Shown: positions 36,981 to 46,371 of the stretch, piece after piece
How positions within the stretch are numbered: the first letter of the stretch is position 1
Layout of the letters: every line of letters begins with the position of its first letter
Source: Verticiella alkaliphila
GTDB taxonomy: Bacteria > Pseudomonadota > Gammaproteobacteria > Burkholderiales > Burkholderiaceae_B
NCBI RefSeq assembly: GCF_018904615.1
Contig: NZ_JADCNH010000009.1
Coordinates: 1-64,000 of the forward strand
DNA length: 64,000 nucleotides
Direction of reading: 5' to 3'
Position numbers and translations under genes: made by a program
Notes under the pieces: generated by a model
What the model saw: only the letters and a program-made list of their open reading frames with translations
Databases searched by the model: none
Told to the model about the DNA's origin: nothing

Positions 36981-37937
36981 ATGCCCGTCCTGCGTCCTTC
37001 GCTCGCCACTGCGCTGCTCTGTGCCGCCTTCTCCGCCCAGGCCGCCTGGCCCGAGCAACCCATCCGCCTGCTGGTCGGCTCGCCCCCCGGTGCACCTTCC
37101 GACATTGTGGCCCGCTCGCTCGCCGACCAGATCGGCGAGCAGCTCGGCCAACCGCTCGTCGTGGAGAACAAGCCGGGCGCAGGGCTGAACCTCGCCGCCG
37201 GGCAGGTGGCGGGTGCCAAGCCGGACGGCCATACGTTTCTCGTGACCTCGGACACCGTCATCACCGTCAATCCCGAGGTCTACAGCAACCTCGCCTTCGA
37301 CGCCCGTAAGGATCTGGTGCCCGTGACCGTGCTCGCGAGCTTCACGCAGATGCTCGTGTGCAACAGCGCGCTGGGCATCGCCACCGTGGCTGATCTGCGC
37401 GAGAAGGCCAAGGGCACCAACCTCACGTATGCCTCCGGCGGCGCGGGCGTGCCAGGCCACCTCGCGGCCGAGATGCTCCTCGCCGAGACGGGCATTACGA
37501 TGACGCACATCCCCTATCGCGGCCCCGGCCCCGCCATCACGGACGTGGTGGGCGGCCAGGTGGACTGCGGCTTTCTCACGACGCCGCAACTGCTGCCCCA
37601 CGTGCAGTCCGGCCGGCTGAAGGCGCTGGCCGTGTCGTCCGCCCAGCGCTCGGCGATGGCCCCGGAGGTGCCGACGGCGGCCGAAGCCGGCGTGACGGGC
37701 ATGGACGCCACATTCTTCCAGGTGTTGATGGCTCCTGCCGGCACGCCGCCCGAGATCCTGGAGCGCCTGCAGCAGGCGGCCGTCCAGGCGATCGCCACTG
37801 ACGCAAGCCAGCAGCGCCTGACGAATCTGGACATGGCGGCCGTGGGCTCCTCGCGCAGTGAAGCCGCCGAGCGCCTGGCCGCCGATACCCAGCGCTGGCG
37901 CGCGATCGTGCAGAAGATCGGCCTGAAGGTCGACTGA
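36981..37937 (+). CDS. Bug-family tripartite tricarboxylate transporter binding protein
   Basis: A 318-residue periplasmic protein with a signal peptide ending near AFSAQA (residue ~21). The Bug pattern is WPEQPIRLLVGSPPGAPSDIVARSLADQIG, then LVVENKPGAGLNLAAGQVAG and KPDGHTFLV. The ATG at 36981 has GGAG 11 bases upstream. Eleven bases separate it from the sulfatase gene, so this binding protein and hydrolase are probably co-expressed under the MarR regulator. A sulfated or phosphonate ligand is possible but unproven. Confidence 0.91.
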   Translation: MPVLRPSLATALLCAAFSAQAAWPEQPIRLLVGSPPGAPSDIVARSLADQIGEQLGQPLVVENKPGAGLNLAAGQVAGAKPDGHTFLVTSDTVITVNPEVYSNLAFDARKDLVPVTVLASFTQMLVCNSALGIATVADLREKAKGTNLTYASGGAGVPGHLAAEMLLAETGITMTHIPYRGPGPAITDVVGGQVDCGFLTTPQLLPHVQSGRLKALAVSSAQRSAMAPEVPTAAEAGVTGMDATFFQVLMAPAGTPPEILERLQQAAVQAIATDASQQRLTNLDMAAVGSSRSEAAERLAADTQRWRAIVQKIGLKVD

Positions 37938-37948
37938 GGCAGACGACG

Positions 37949-39501
37949 ATGACCGCCAGGAACGTCCTCTTCATCATGTGCGACCAGCTGCGCCATGATC
38001 ACCTGGGCTGCACGGATCACCCCTACCTGCGCACGCCCAACATCGACGCGCTTGCCCGGCGCGGCGTGCGCTTTTCCCAGGCCTTCGTGACCAGTGGCGT
38101 CTGCGGCCCGTCGCGGATGAGCTACTACACGGGGCGCTACGCCGCGAGCCACGGCGCCACCTGGAACCGCGTGCCCCTGGGCGTGGGCGAGATGACGCTG
38201 GGCGAGTACCTGAGCGACGCCGGTCTCGCGCTGACCCTGGCCGGCAAAACGCACATGATGCCGGACAACGCCAACATCGCCCGGCTCGGGATCGGCGAGC
38301 CGATCGCCGCGCGCCTTCGCGCCGGCTACTTTGCGGAGCTCGACCGCCACGACGGCCACCATGCCGAGCCGCACAGCGCCTACGCAAACTATCTGCGCGC
38401 GCAGGGCTACGACAGTGCCGACCCGTGGTCCGACTACGTCATCAGCGCGCAGACGCCGGATGGCCAGATCGTCTCGGGCTGGCACATGCGCAACGTGCAC
38501 CTGCCTGCCCGCGTGGCCGAGCCACATTCGGAGACGGCTTACACCACCCAGCAGGCGATCGACTTCATCGGCCGCGCGGGCGACGATCCGTGGGTGCTGC
38601 ACCTGTCGCTCGTCAAGCCCCACTGGCCGTATCTGCGCCGGCGCCCTATCACCAGCGCTACACGCAGGACCAGTGTCTGCCGCTACACCGGCACGCGCGC
38701 GAACTCGACCACCCCCATCCGGCGGTCGCGGCCTATCGCACGCAGGAAGAATGCGCGAATTTCATGCGCGAGGACGTCGCCCGGCACGTGCGGCCCGCGT
38801 ATCAGGGTCTCATCGAACAGATCGACGATCATCTCGGGCGGCTGTGGGAAACGCTAGAGCGCACCGGACGCTGGCAGGACACGCTCGTCGTCTTCACCGC
38901 CGATCACGGCGACTTCCTGGGCGATCACTGGCTGGGCGAGAAGGAGCTCTTCTACGACACCGTTCAGCGCGTGCCGCTGATCGTGGTCGATCCGAGCCGC
39001 GACGCGGACACGACGCGCGGGACGGTGGACGAGCGCCTGGTGAGTGGCGTGGACGTCGTGCCCACCGTGCTGGCGGCGCTGGGCCTATCGGCCCATGCCC
39101 ATCGCGTCGAAGGACGCTCCCTGCTCGCGGCCACTCGCGGCGCGGCCTCCGACGACTGGCGCACCGCGGTCGTCTCCGAGCTGGATTATGCGTTTCGCCA
39201 GGCCAGGCTCGTGCTGGGCCGCCAGCCGGGCGAATGCCGTGCCTGGATGGTGCGCACCGCGCGCTGGAAGTACGTGCACTGGCAGGGGTTGCCGCCGCAG
39301 CTCTTCGATCTGGAGAAAGATCCGGACGAGTTCGACGACCTGGGCACGGACGCCGGCCACGACGCCATTCGCACCACGATGCGCGGCCATCTGCTGGACT
39401 GGTTCAGCCAGTTGAAGCCGCGCACCACGCTGGATGACGCCACCGTGGCGGCCAAGACCAACACCGCCAAGGCGGCCGGGGTGTTCTTCGGCGTGTGGTG
39501 A
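37949..39501 (+). pseudogene. Sulfatase/phosphonate-ester hydrolase family, one apparent frameshift
   Basis: A formylglycine-dependent sulfatase-fold enzyme, about 517 residues if one base is restored. The N-terminal metal site NVLFIMCDQLRHDHLGC and the formylglycine motif C-G-P-S-R (Cys52, in TSGVCGPSRMSYYTGRY) are intact, as is the downstream FTADHGDFLGDH. The frame breaks at about 38635: the text runs ...WPYL and resumes as PYHQRYT in the -1 frame, consistent with one lost G in ctg(g)cgccggcgcc. Members include choline sulfatase, arylsulfatase and phosphonate monoesterase; the substrate is unknown. Alternatively a real inactivating mutation. Confidence 0.85.
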
Positions 39502-39519
39502 CATGAGGCCTTGGCGGTC

Positions 39520-39537
39520 GTGTCATGAAACTGTCAT
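39520..39537 (+). promoter_or_regulatory. PHO box upstream of pstS (first copy)
   Basis: GTGTCATGAAACTGTCAT closely matches the 18-base PhoB site, two CTGTCAT-type repeats 11 bases apart. A TATGCT-type -10 sequence starts at 39548, where PhoB replaces the -35 element. Confidence 0.85.
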
Positions 39538-39622
39538 CAAATCGGGCTATGCTGCGCGGCTGTCGAGGCCGCTACCCTATCCCGGTAGATGGCCTTTCTT
39601 GCATGCCAGACCGGGGAGGCCT

Positions 39623-40669
39623 ATGCGCAAACGACGCGGAACACATTGGATGACGGGATGGGCCTTGGCCCTCGCTCTCGCTGCGCCCGTGGGCGCCACG
39701 GACATCACGGGTGCCGGTGCCTCGTTTCCGTTTCCGCTCTATGCGCAATGGGCCTCGACCTACCTCGCCCAGACGGGCGAGGCGGTCAATTACCAGTCCA
39801 TCGGTTCGGGCGGCGGGATCGCCCAGATCAGCAAGCCCACCGTGGACTTCGGCGCCACCGATGCCCCCCTGTCCGCCGAGGAATTGAAGGCGCGGGGCCT
39901 GGTGCAGTTTCCGGCCGTCATGGGCGGCACCGTGCCGGTGGTGAATATTCCCGGCGTGAGCGCCGGTGAGCTCAAGCTCACCGGCAGCGAACTCGCCGAC
40001 ATCTTTCTCGGCAAGATCCGCCGCTGGAACGACCCGGTGCTGGTCGCGCGCAATCCGGATCTGAAGCTGCCCGATGCGGACATCCTTGTCGTGCACCGCT
40101 CCGACGGCTCGGGCACCACCTATGGCTGGACGCACTATCTCGCCCAGGTGTCTCCTGCCTGGCAGGAGACGGTCGGCGTCGGCAAGGCCGTGAAGTGGCC
40201 CGCCGGCCAGGGTGGCAAGGGCAACGAGGGCGTGGCCAACTACGTGCGCCAGTTGCGTCACACGATCGGCTACGTCGAATACGGCTACGCCCGTGAGAAC
40301 AACCTCACCTACATTCAACTGCAGAACCAGGCCGGTGCCTTCGTGAGCCCCACGCCTGCCTCGTTCGCGGCCGCGGCCGCCAGTGCCGACTGGGCCGGTA
40401 CGCCAGGCATGGGCGTCATGTTGACGAACCAGCCGGGCGAGGCTTCCTGGCCGCTCGCGGCCGCCACCTTCATCCTGGTGCCCGAAGTGAGCCGCCGCCC
40501 CGAGAGCACCCGCTCCGCGCTGCGCTTCTTCGATTGGGCCTTTAAGAACGGCGATCAGGCCGCGGACGACATGCATTACGTCGCCCTGCCCGACACCGTC
40601 ACCGACCTGGTCCGTGACCGCTGGGCGCAGCAGCTGCGCACGGCGGACGGGCGCACCCTCTGGCCTTGA
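39623..40669 (+). CDS. pstS: Phosphate-binding protein PstS, first copy
   Basis: A 348-residue periplasmic phosphate receptor. A short signal peptide ends near APVGA. The mature protein begins TDITGAGASFPFPLYAQWA, with the phosphate pocket segment IGSGGGIAQI and the HRSDGSGTTYGW loop. GGGGAGG precedes the ATG by about five bases. It lies behind a PHO box and is followed by a second, very similar pstS. It shares the PHO regulon with pstCAB further on. Confidence 0.95.
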   Translation: MRKRRGTHWMTGWALALALAAPVGATDITGAGASFPFPLYAQWASTYLAQTGEAVNYQSIGSGGGIAQISKPTVDFGATDAPLSAEELKARGLVQFPAVMGGTVPVVNIPGVSAGELKLTGSELADIFLGKIRRWNDPVLVARNPDLKLPDADILVVHRSDGSGTTYGWTHYLAQVSPAWQETVGVGKAVKWPAGQGGKGNEGVANYVRQLRHTIGYVEYGYARENNLTYIQLQNQAGAFVSPTPASFAAAAASADWAGTPGMGVMLTNQPGEASWPLAAATFILVPEVSRRPESTRSALRFFDWAFKNGDQAADDMHYVALPDTVTDLVRDRWAQQLRTADGRTLWP

Positions 40670-40676
40670 TGACAGT

Positions 40677-40698
40677 CGCGCCCCCTCAGCCGGGCGCG
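40677..40698 (+). terminator. Stem-loop after the first pstS
   Basis: CGCGCCC-CCTCAGCC-GGGCGCG followed by TTGTCATATTT, eight bases after the first pstS stop and immediately upstream of the second PHO-box array. Confidence 0.55.
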
Positions 40699-40738
40699 TT
40701 GTCATATTTCTGTCACGTCCCTGTCATGTCCCGGTCAT
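40699..40738 (+). promoter_or_regulatory. Tandem PHO boxes upstream of the second pstS
   Basis: Four direct repeats at an exact 11-base period: TTGTCAT (40699), CTGTCAC (40710), CTGTCAT (40721) and CGGTCAT (40732). This is a double PhoB site. A TATTCT -10 element begins at 40749. Confidence 0.9.
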
Positions 40739-40809
40739 CGCCTCTCGATATTCTGCTCGCGCCAGGCAGGAATCGACCTGCCATCCCCGGGACCACACAG
40801 GAATCCTTC

Positions 40810-41852
40810 ATGTTCAAAAGCGTCTTCCGCCAAGTCACCCTCGCGCTGGCCCTCGGTTCGGCCACCATGGTCGCTCATGCCGACATCACCGGCGCCGTGC
40901 CTCCTTCCCCTACCCGATCTACGCGCGCTGGGCGGCTGACTATCGCGCCGAGACCGGCAACACCGTGAACTACCAGTCGATCGGCTCGGGCGGCGGCGTC
41001 AAGCAGATCATCGCCAAGACCGTGGACTTCGGCGCGACCGACGATCCGATGCCGGGCGAAGACCTCGACAAGAACGGTCTGATGCAATTCCCCGCCGTGA
41101 TCGGCGGCACCGTGGCCGTGGTCAACCTGGCCGGCGTGGCCCCGGGCCAGTTGAAGCTCACGGGTGACCTGCTCGCCAACATCTACCTGGGCAAGATCAA
41201 GAAGTGGAACGATCCCGCCCTGGTCGCCGCCAACCCGGACGTGAAGCTGCCCGACGCCGACATCGTCGTCGTGCACCGTTCGGATGGTTCGGGCACGACC
41301 TTCGGCTGGACGAACTACCTGTCCAAGGTCTCGGCCGACTGGAAGAGCACCGTGGGCGAAGGCAAGGCCGTGAAGTGGCCGGTCGGTCAGGGCGGCAAGG
41401 GCAACGAAGGCGTGGCCAACTACGTCAAGCAGCTCGCCAACTCGATCGGCTACGTGGAATACGCCTACGCCAAGCAGAACGGCCTCGCGCACACTGCCCT
41501 GCAGAATGCCGCCGGCCAGTTCGTGCAACCTGAGTACGAAAGCTTCGCAGCCGCCGCCGCTGGCGCCGACTGGAAGAGCGCCCCGGGCATGGGCGTGGTC
41601 CTGACCAACCAGCCGGGTGCGCAATCCTGGCCGGTGACCAGCGCCACGTTCATCCTGGTGCACAAGACCGCCGACAACCCCGCCAAGACGAAGGAAGTCT
41701 TCGACTTCTTCAACTGGGCCTTCGCCAAGGGCACCGACTCGGCCCGCGCACTCGACTACGTCGCGCTGCCCGCCGAAGTGACGCAAGCGATCGCCGCCCA
41801 GTGGAAGACCGACGTCAAGAGCGCCGACGGCAAGGCCGTGTGGCAGCAGTAA
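40810..41852 (+). pseudogene. pstS: Phosphate-binding protein PstS, second copy, one apparent frameshift
   Basis: A tandem paralogue of the gene at 39623. With one base restored it would be about 347 residues, the same length as the first copy, with the same IGSGGGVKQI and HRSDGSGTTFGW motifs. The break is near 40897: after the signal peptide and ADITGA the text should continue GASFPYPIYARWA, but one G is missing in ggcgccg(g)tgcctcc. A RBS (CAGGAA) stands before the ATG at 40810. Its own PHO-box array and good sequence conservation after the break argue for function or for a sequencing error. Confidence 0.9.
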
Positions 41853-41882
41853 TCCTGGTTCACGAGGCTGGGAAGTAGTCAG

Positions 41883-41911
41883 GGGATGGCGCCTCGAACG
41901 GGGCCCATCCC
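41883..41911 (+). terminator. Partial-terminator hairpin between pstS and pstC
   Basis: GGGATGG and CCATCCC form a stem around a 15-base loop, followed by TTGTGTTTG. Such hairpins let pstS be made in excess of the membrane subunits. Confidence 0.5.
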
Positions 41912-41941
41912 TTGTGTTTGCCAACGGGGAGAATCGGCAAG

Positions 41942-42958
41942 ATGAGTGCAGTCCTTGATACTATGTCCGCGCGTTCGCGACCGGTTACCGAATCCGCGAA
42001 GCTTCCCCAATTGGACCCGATGAAGCACAACCGCAATTTTCTGATGGATGCCGCGTTCAAGAACGTCACGCGGCTCTTCGCCTTTCTCGTCTTCGCCCTG
42101 CTCGCGGCCATCCTGGCCTCGCTCGTCTGGGGCAGCCGCGACAGCCTGGCCGAATTCGGCTTCGGCTTTCTCTGGTCGGCGGAATGGGATCCGGTCAACG
42201 ACCAGTACGGCGCGCTCGTGCCGATCTACGGCACGCTGCTCACCTCGGCGATCGCGCTGCTCATCGCCGTGCCGGTCTCCTTCGGCATCGCGCTCTTTCT
42301 GACCGAACTCTCGCCGCGCTGGCTGCGTCGCCCGCTCGGCACCGCCATCGAGATGCTGGCGGCCATTCCCTCGATCATCTACGGCATGTGGGGCCTGTTC
42401 GTCTTCGTGCCGCTCTTTCAGCGCACGCTGCAACCCTTCATGATCGACACGCTGGGCGCGATCCCCGGCCTGGGTCTGATGTTCCAGGGTCCGCCCTTCG
42501 GCATCGGCATCTTCACCGCCGGCATCATCCTCGCCATCATGGTGATCCCGTTCATCACCGCCGTGATGCGCGACGTGTTCGAACTCGTGCCGCCGCTCCT
42601 GAAGGAATCGGCCTACGGCCTGGGCGCCACCACCTGGGAAGTCTCGCGCAAGGTCGTGCTGCCCTTCACCCGTGCGGGTGTGGTGGGCGGCATCATGCTC
42701 GGCCTAGGCCGCGCCCTGGGCGAGACGATGGCCGTCACCTTCGTGATCGGCAATGCCTACCGCATGAACGGTTCGCTCTTCTCGCCGGGCAACTCGATCG
42801 CCTCCTCGCTCGCCAACGAGTTCAACGAGGCGAGCGGGATGCAGATCTCCGCGCTGATCAACCTCGGCCTGATCCTGTTCCTCATCACGACCGTCGTGCT
42901 CGCCCTGTCCAAGCTCATGCTGATGCGCCTGGCCCGCAGCGAAGGCGCCAAGTCCTGA
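41942..42958 (+). CDS. pstC: Phosphate ABC transporter permease PstC
   Basis: A 338-residue inner-membrane permease. After a soluble N-terminus of about 50 residues, six hydrophobic segments follow, with the ABC contact loop [29 protein letters not shown] near residues 220-245. GGGGAG lies about ten bases before the ATG at 41942. It pairs with PstA and is driven by PstB. Confidence 0.96.
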   Translation: MSAVLDTMSARSRPVTESAKLPQLDPMKHNRNFLMDAAFKNVTRLFAFLVFALLAAILASLVWGSRDSLAEFGFGFLWSAEWDPVNDQYGALVPIYGTLLTSAIALLIAVPVSFGIALFLTELSPRWLRRPLGTAIEMLAAIPSIIYGMWGLFVFVPLFQRTLQPFMIDTLGAIPGLGLMFQGPPFGIGIFTAGIILAIMVIPFITAVMRDVFELVPPLLKESAYGLGATTWEVSRKVVLPFTRAGVVGGIMLGLGRALGETMAVTFVIGNAYRMNGSLFSPGNSIASSLANEFNEASGMQISALINLGLILFLITTVVLALSKLMLMRLARSEGAKS

Positions 42959-43040
42959 TCGTCTCCTGGCGCGGTGCCCCAGCCGGGGCGCCGCCGCGTT
43001 CGCGCCGCCCTTGCGGCGCCCTCTAGCCAAGATTGCCGCC

Positions 43041-43889
43041 ATGTCGCAAATCCACATGCAAAACCCGATTTACCGGAGACGGCGCATCACCAATCGGGTG
43101 ATGCTGACGCTGTCCTCGGGCGCCCTGCTGTTCGGGTTGTTCTGGCTGTTCTGGATCATCGCCACCCTGCTCATCAAGGGTGCCGGCTCCCTCTCGCTCA
43201 CCCTCTTCACCGAGATCACCCCGCCCCCGGGGCAGGCCGGCGGCTTGCTCAACGCGATCGTCGGCAGCGTCATGATGGCGGGCATGGGCGTGATCATCGG
43301 CACGCCCATCGGCGTGCTCGCAGGCACCTACCTGGCCGAGTATGGCTCGCGCGGCTGGCTCGCCCCCGCCACGCGCTTCATCAACGACGTGCTGCTCTCG
43401 GCACCGTCGATCGTGATTGGTCTCTTCATCTACACCGTGTACGTGGCCCAGGTCGGTCACTATTCCGGCTGGGCGGGCTCGATCGCGCTGTCGATCATCG
43501 TGATCCCGGTGGTGGTGCGCACCACCGACGACATGTTGAAGCTCGTGCCCAACAGCCTGCGCGAGGCCACCGCCGCGCTGGGCTGCCCCAAGTACAAGAT
43601 GATCACCATGGTGTGCTATCGCGCCGCCATGTCCGGCATCATCACCGGCGTGCTGCTCGCCGTGGCGCGCATCGCGGGCGAGACCGCCCCGCTCATGTTC
43701 ACGGCGCTGTCCAATCAGTTCATGTCCACCAACATGAACCAGCCGCTCGCCAACCTGCCCATGGTGATCTTCCAGTACGCCGCGAGCCCCTTCCCCGACT
43801 GGCAGACGCTGGCCTGGGCGGGTGCTGCCCTCATCACGCTGTTCGTGCTGGCGATCAACATCACCGCCCGCACCCTGTTCCGCAAGTAA
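43041..43889 (+). CDS. pstA: Phosphate ABC transporter permease PstA
   Basis: A 282-residue permease with six hydrophobic segments and the EAA-type loop [26 protein letters not shown]. The ATG at 43041 begins the family's cytoplasmic N-terminus ([19 protein letters not shown]). Position between pstC and pstB confirms the assignment. Confidence 0.96.
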   Translation: MSQIHMQNPIYRRRRITNRVMLTLSSGALLFGLFWLFWIIATLLIKGAGSLSLTLFTEITPPPGQAGGLLNAIVGSVMMAGMGVIIGTPIGVLAGTYLAEYGSRGWLAPATRFINDVLLSAPSIVIGLFIYTVYVAQVGHYSGWAGSIALSIIVIPVVVRTTDDMLKLVPNSLREATAALGCPKYKMITMVCYRAAMSGIITGVLLAVARIAGETAPLMFTALSNQFMSTNMNQPLANLPMVIFQYAASPFPDWQTLAWAGAALITLFVLAINITARTLFRK

Positions 43890-43919
43890 ATCGCGTCCGG
43901 CATCGAACCAGGAAACGCC

Positions 43920-44690
43920 ATGCAAAGCACTGACATCCAGAACAAGCTCGAGATCCGCGACCTGAACTTCTACTACGGCAAGTTCCACGCGCTGCGCAAC
44001 GTGAACATGTCGATCCGCGAAAAGCACGTCACCGCCTTCATCGGCCCGTCGGGCTGCGGCAAGTCGACGCTGCTGCGCACCTTCAATCGCATGTTCGAGC
44101 TCTACCCCGGCCAGCGCGCCGAAGGCGAGATCCGCATGGACGGCGAGAATCTGCTCACCTCCAAGCGCGACATCTCGCTCATCCGTGCCCAGGTCGGCAT
44201 GGTGTTCCAGAAGCCGACCCCCTTCCCCATGAGCATCTACGACAACATCGCCTTCGGGGTGCGTCTCTTCGAAAAGCTCGGCAAGGTCGACATGGACGAG
44301 CGCGTCGAGTGGGCGCTCACCAAGGCGGCGCTCTGGAACGAAGTGAAGGACAAGTTGCACCAGAACGGCAATTCGCTCTCGGGCGGCCAGCAGCAGCGCC
44401 TGTGCATCGCGCGCGGCGTGGCCATCAAGCCGCAGGTGCTGCTGCTCGACGAGCCCTGCTCGGCGCTCGACCCGATCTCCACGGCCAAGGTCGAGGAGCT
44501 CATCGCCGAGCTGAAGAACGACTACACCGTCGTCATCGTGACCCACAACATGCAACAGGCCGCCCGCTGCTCGGATTTCACGGCCTACATGTACCTGGGT
44601 GAACTCATCGAGTTCGGTGAGACCGACCAGATCTTCGTCAAGCCCAAGAACAAGGCGACGGAAGACTACATCACCGGTCGCTTCGGCTGA
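43920..44690 (+). CDS. pstB: Phosphate ABC transporter ATP-binding protein PstB
   Basis: A 256-residue ATPase energising phosphate import. Walker [10 protein letters not shown], signature [10 protein letters not shown], Walker [13 protein letters not shown] and [14 protein letters not shown] are all intact, with the PstB-type [21 protein letters not shown] segment. It is the last pst gene here; phoU, which usually follows, is missing. Confidence 0.98.
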   Translation: MQSTDIQNKLEIRDLNFYYGKFHALRNVNMSIREKHVTAFIGPSGCGKSTLLRTFNRMFELYPGQRAEGEIRMDGENLLTSKRDISLIRAQVGMVFQKPTPFPMSIYDNIAFGVRLFEKLGKVDMDERVEWALTKAALWNEVKDKLHQNGNSLSGGQQQRLCIARGVAIKPQVLLLDEPCSALDPISTAKVEELIAELKNDYTVVIVTHNMQQAARCSDFTAYMYLGELIEFGETDQIFVKPKNKATEDYITGRFG

Positions 44691-44927
44691 TCGCGCGCGC
44701 CATGCGATGATGCACACGGGGCCCTCTGGGGCCCCGTGGCGCATTCCAGGATGACTTCGACGGCGCGTTCGTGGTGCGTACGGGATGGAACCGCATCCAC
44801 ACTGCCACCCATGAGCTAATAACAGGAAGTTATATGGTTTTGCTTCAACCCTGGCAGTAGCGCATAATGGCTCGTCATGCCGCGTCCGACATTCCGCACG
44901 CGGCCCCTTAACCCACTGGAGGACGAC
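44691..44927. promoter_or_regulatory. Intergenic region pstB-prx with terminator, palindrome and promoter
   Basis: CACGGGGCCC-TCTG-GGGCCCCGTG at 44715-44738 is a terminator-like hairpin for the pst operon. It is followed by ATAAC-AGGAA-GTTAT (44819-44833), a T-N11-A palindrome, and then a sigma-70 promoter: TTGCTT (44840-44845) and CATAAT (44863-44868), 17 bases apart. Confidence 0.7.
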
Positions 44928-45572
44928 ATGGCAACGCTGCGTCTGGGCGATACCGCCCCTGATTTCGAGCAGGATTCCTCGCAAGGCAAGATCCGCTTCC
45001 ACGACTACCTGGGCAACAGCTGGGGCGTGCTCTTCTCGCACCCCGCGGATTTCACCCCGGTCTGCACGACGGAGCTCGGCTACACGGCCAAGCTCGCCGA
45101 CGAGTTCGCCAAGCGCAATGTGAAGGTGCTGGCGCTGTCGGTCGATCCGGTGGATTCGCACCAGAAGTGGATCGGCGACATCGACGAGACCCAGAACACC
45201 CGCGTGAACTTCCCGATCCTGGCCGACGCCGATCGCAAGGTGGCCGATCTCTACGACATGATCCACCCCAACGCCAGCGCCACGGCCACGGTGCGCTCGG
45301 TGTTCGTGATCGATCCTGCCAAGAAGGTCCGGCTCACGCTCACCTACCCGGCCAGCACGGGGCGCAACTTCAACGAGCTCCTGCGCGTGATCGATTCGCT
45401 GCAGCTCACCGACAGCCATAGCGTGGCCACGCCGGCCAACTGGGAAGACGGCCAGGACGTGATCATCGTTCCTTCGCTGAAGGATCCGGAAGAGCTCAAG
45501 CGCAAGTTCCCCAAGGGCTACACCGAGGTCAAGCCCTACCTGCGCGTGACGCCCCAGCCCAACAAGCCGTGA
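44928..45572 (+). CDS. 1-Cys peroxiredoxin (Prx6-type)
   Basis: A 214-residue peroxidase. The peroxidatic cysteine is in SHPADFTPVCTTELGYTA (about residues 37-54), and the Prx6-type C-terminal domain (LPSLKDPEELKRKFPKGYTEVKPYLRVTPQP-like region) is present. It detoxifies peroxides in the cytoplasm. GGAGG precedes the ATG at 44928; a frame open upstream of this has no family similarity. A typical promoter and a palindrome with LysR/OxyR spacing lie just upstream. Confidence 0.96.
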   Translation: MATLRLGDTAPDFEQDSSQGKIRFHDYLGNSWGVLFSHPADFTPVCTTELGYTAKLADEFAKRNVKVLALSVDPVDSHQKWIGDIDETQNTRVNFPILADADRKVADLYDMIHPNASATATVRSVFVIDPAKKVRLTLTYPASTGRNFNELLRVIDSLQLTDSHSVATPANWEDGQDVIIVPSLKDPEELKRKFPKGYTEVKPYLRVTPQPNKP

Positions 45573-45606
45573 GCCTGGCGGCCTGAGCGCCGCCTGCACC
45601 ACGCCA

Positions 45607-45643
45607 ACGCGGCCCGGACACCCCTGCGGTGTACGGGCCGCGT
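45607..45643 (+). terminator. Terminator-like hairpin after the peroxiredoxin gene
   Basis: ACGCGGCCCG and CGGGCCGCGT form a perfect 10-base outer stem, with ACACC/GGTGT as an inner stem, 34 bases after the stop. Confidence 0.6.
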
Positions 45644-45767
45644 CGCCTCGTGGGTGACGTGCTGACGCCTCCACGCGCATCACAGCTGCCCAGTGAGGGG
45701 CTATGCTGGCTTTCCCTGAGTCATTGGCCCCCCTCGTCCCCCCACGCATGGGTTATGGTTACCCCCC

Positions 45768-46274
45768 ATGCAAACACCCGTAGCTCCCGCTTCCCCGGCC
45801 CCGCTCGTCAGCCGCCGCCGTCGCTTCGCCTGCATGCTCTACGAGGCAGTGCTGCTCTTCGCTGTGGTGTTCCTGGCCGACTATCTCTTCGATACGCTCA
45901 CGCAGAGCACCCACGCGCTCATGTTCCGCCCCGGGCGCCAGGCGTGGCTCTTCCTCGCCATCGGCGCGTACTTCGTGATCTCGTGGCGCTACGGGCAGAC
46001 CTTGCCCATGAAGACCTGGCACATCCGTCTGGTCGACAAGGCAGGCGCCATCCCGACGGTCGGGGTGCGCATGGCGCGCTACGCTCTCGCGTGGCTGCCC
46101 GTGCTGGCCGGCGCCGCCCTCGTCTGGGCCGGTCGCCAGGTGACGGGCTGGCCCGCCGTCTTCTCGCTGATCGTCTTCGCCCCCATGGCTGTGTTCGTCT
46201 GGTCCTGGTTCGATCGTGACGGCCTCTTCCTGCACGACCGCCTGCTCGGCACCCGCCTCGTGTCGACGCGCTGA
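45768..46274 (+). CDS. RDD-family membrane protein
   Basis: A 168-residue protein with the RDD domain: RRRRFACMLYEAVLLFAVVFLADYLF (with the arginine of the first RDD segment), WRYGQTLPMKTWHIRLVDKAGAIP and the final RDGLFLHDRLLGTRLV. Three hydrophobic segments are evident. RDD proteins have been linked to transport or stress, but none of that is specific. It stands alone ahead of the acyl-CoA-synthetase-like gene. Confidence 0.9.
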   Translation: MQTPVAPASPAPLVSRRRRFACMLYEAVLLFAVVFLADYLFDTLTQSTHALMFRPGRQAWLFLAIGAYFVISWRYGQTLPMKTWHIRLVDKAGAIPTVGVRMARYALAWLPVLAGAALVWAGRQVTGWPAVFSLIVFAPMAVFVWSWFDRDGLFLHDRLLGTRLVSTR

Positions 46275-46371
46275 AACGGCGCTCACACCCGGTTGCGGGT
46301 GGGCCGTTGCAGGGTATTGCGATTCCTCGCGCGCTAGGCAATGATGGTGGCTTGTACGGCGGGAAGCAACA

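Noticed and set aside
43023-45749. A 908-codon frame antisense to pstA, pstB and the peroxiredoxin gene
   Set aside because: Spans three unrelated genes and their gaps; a GC-rich antisense artefact.
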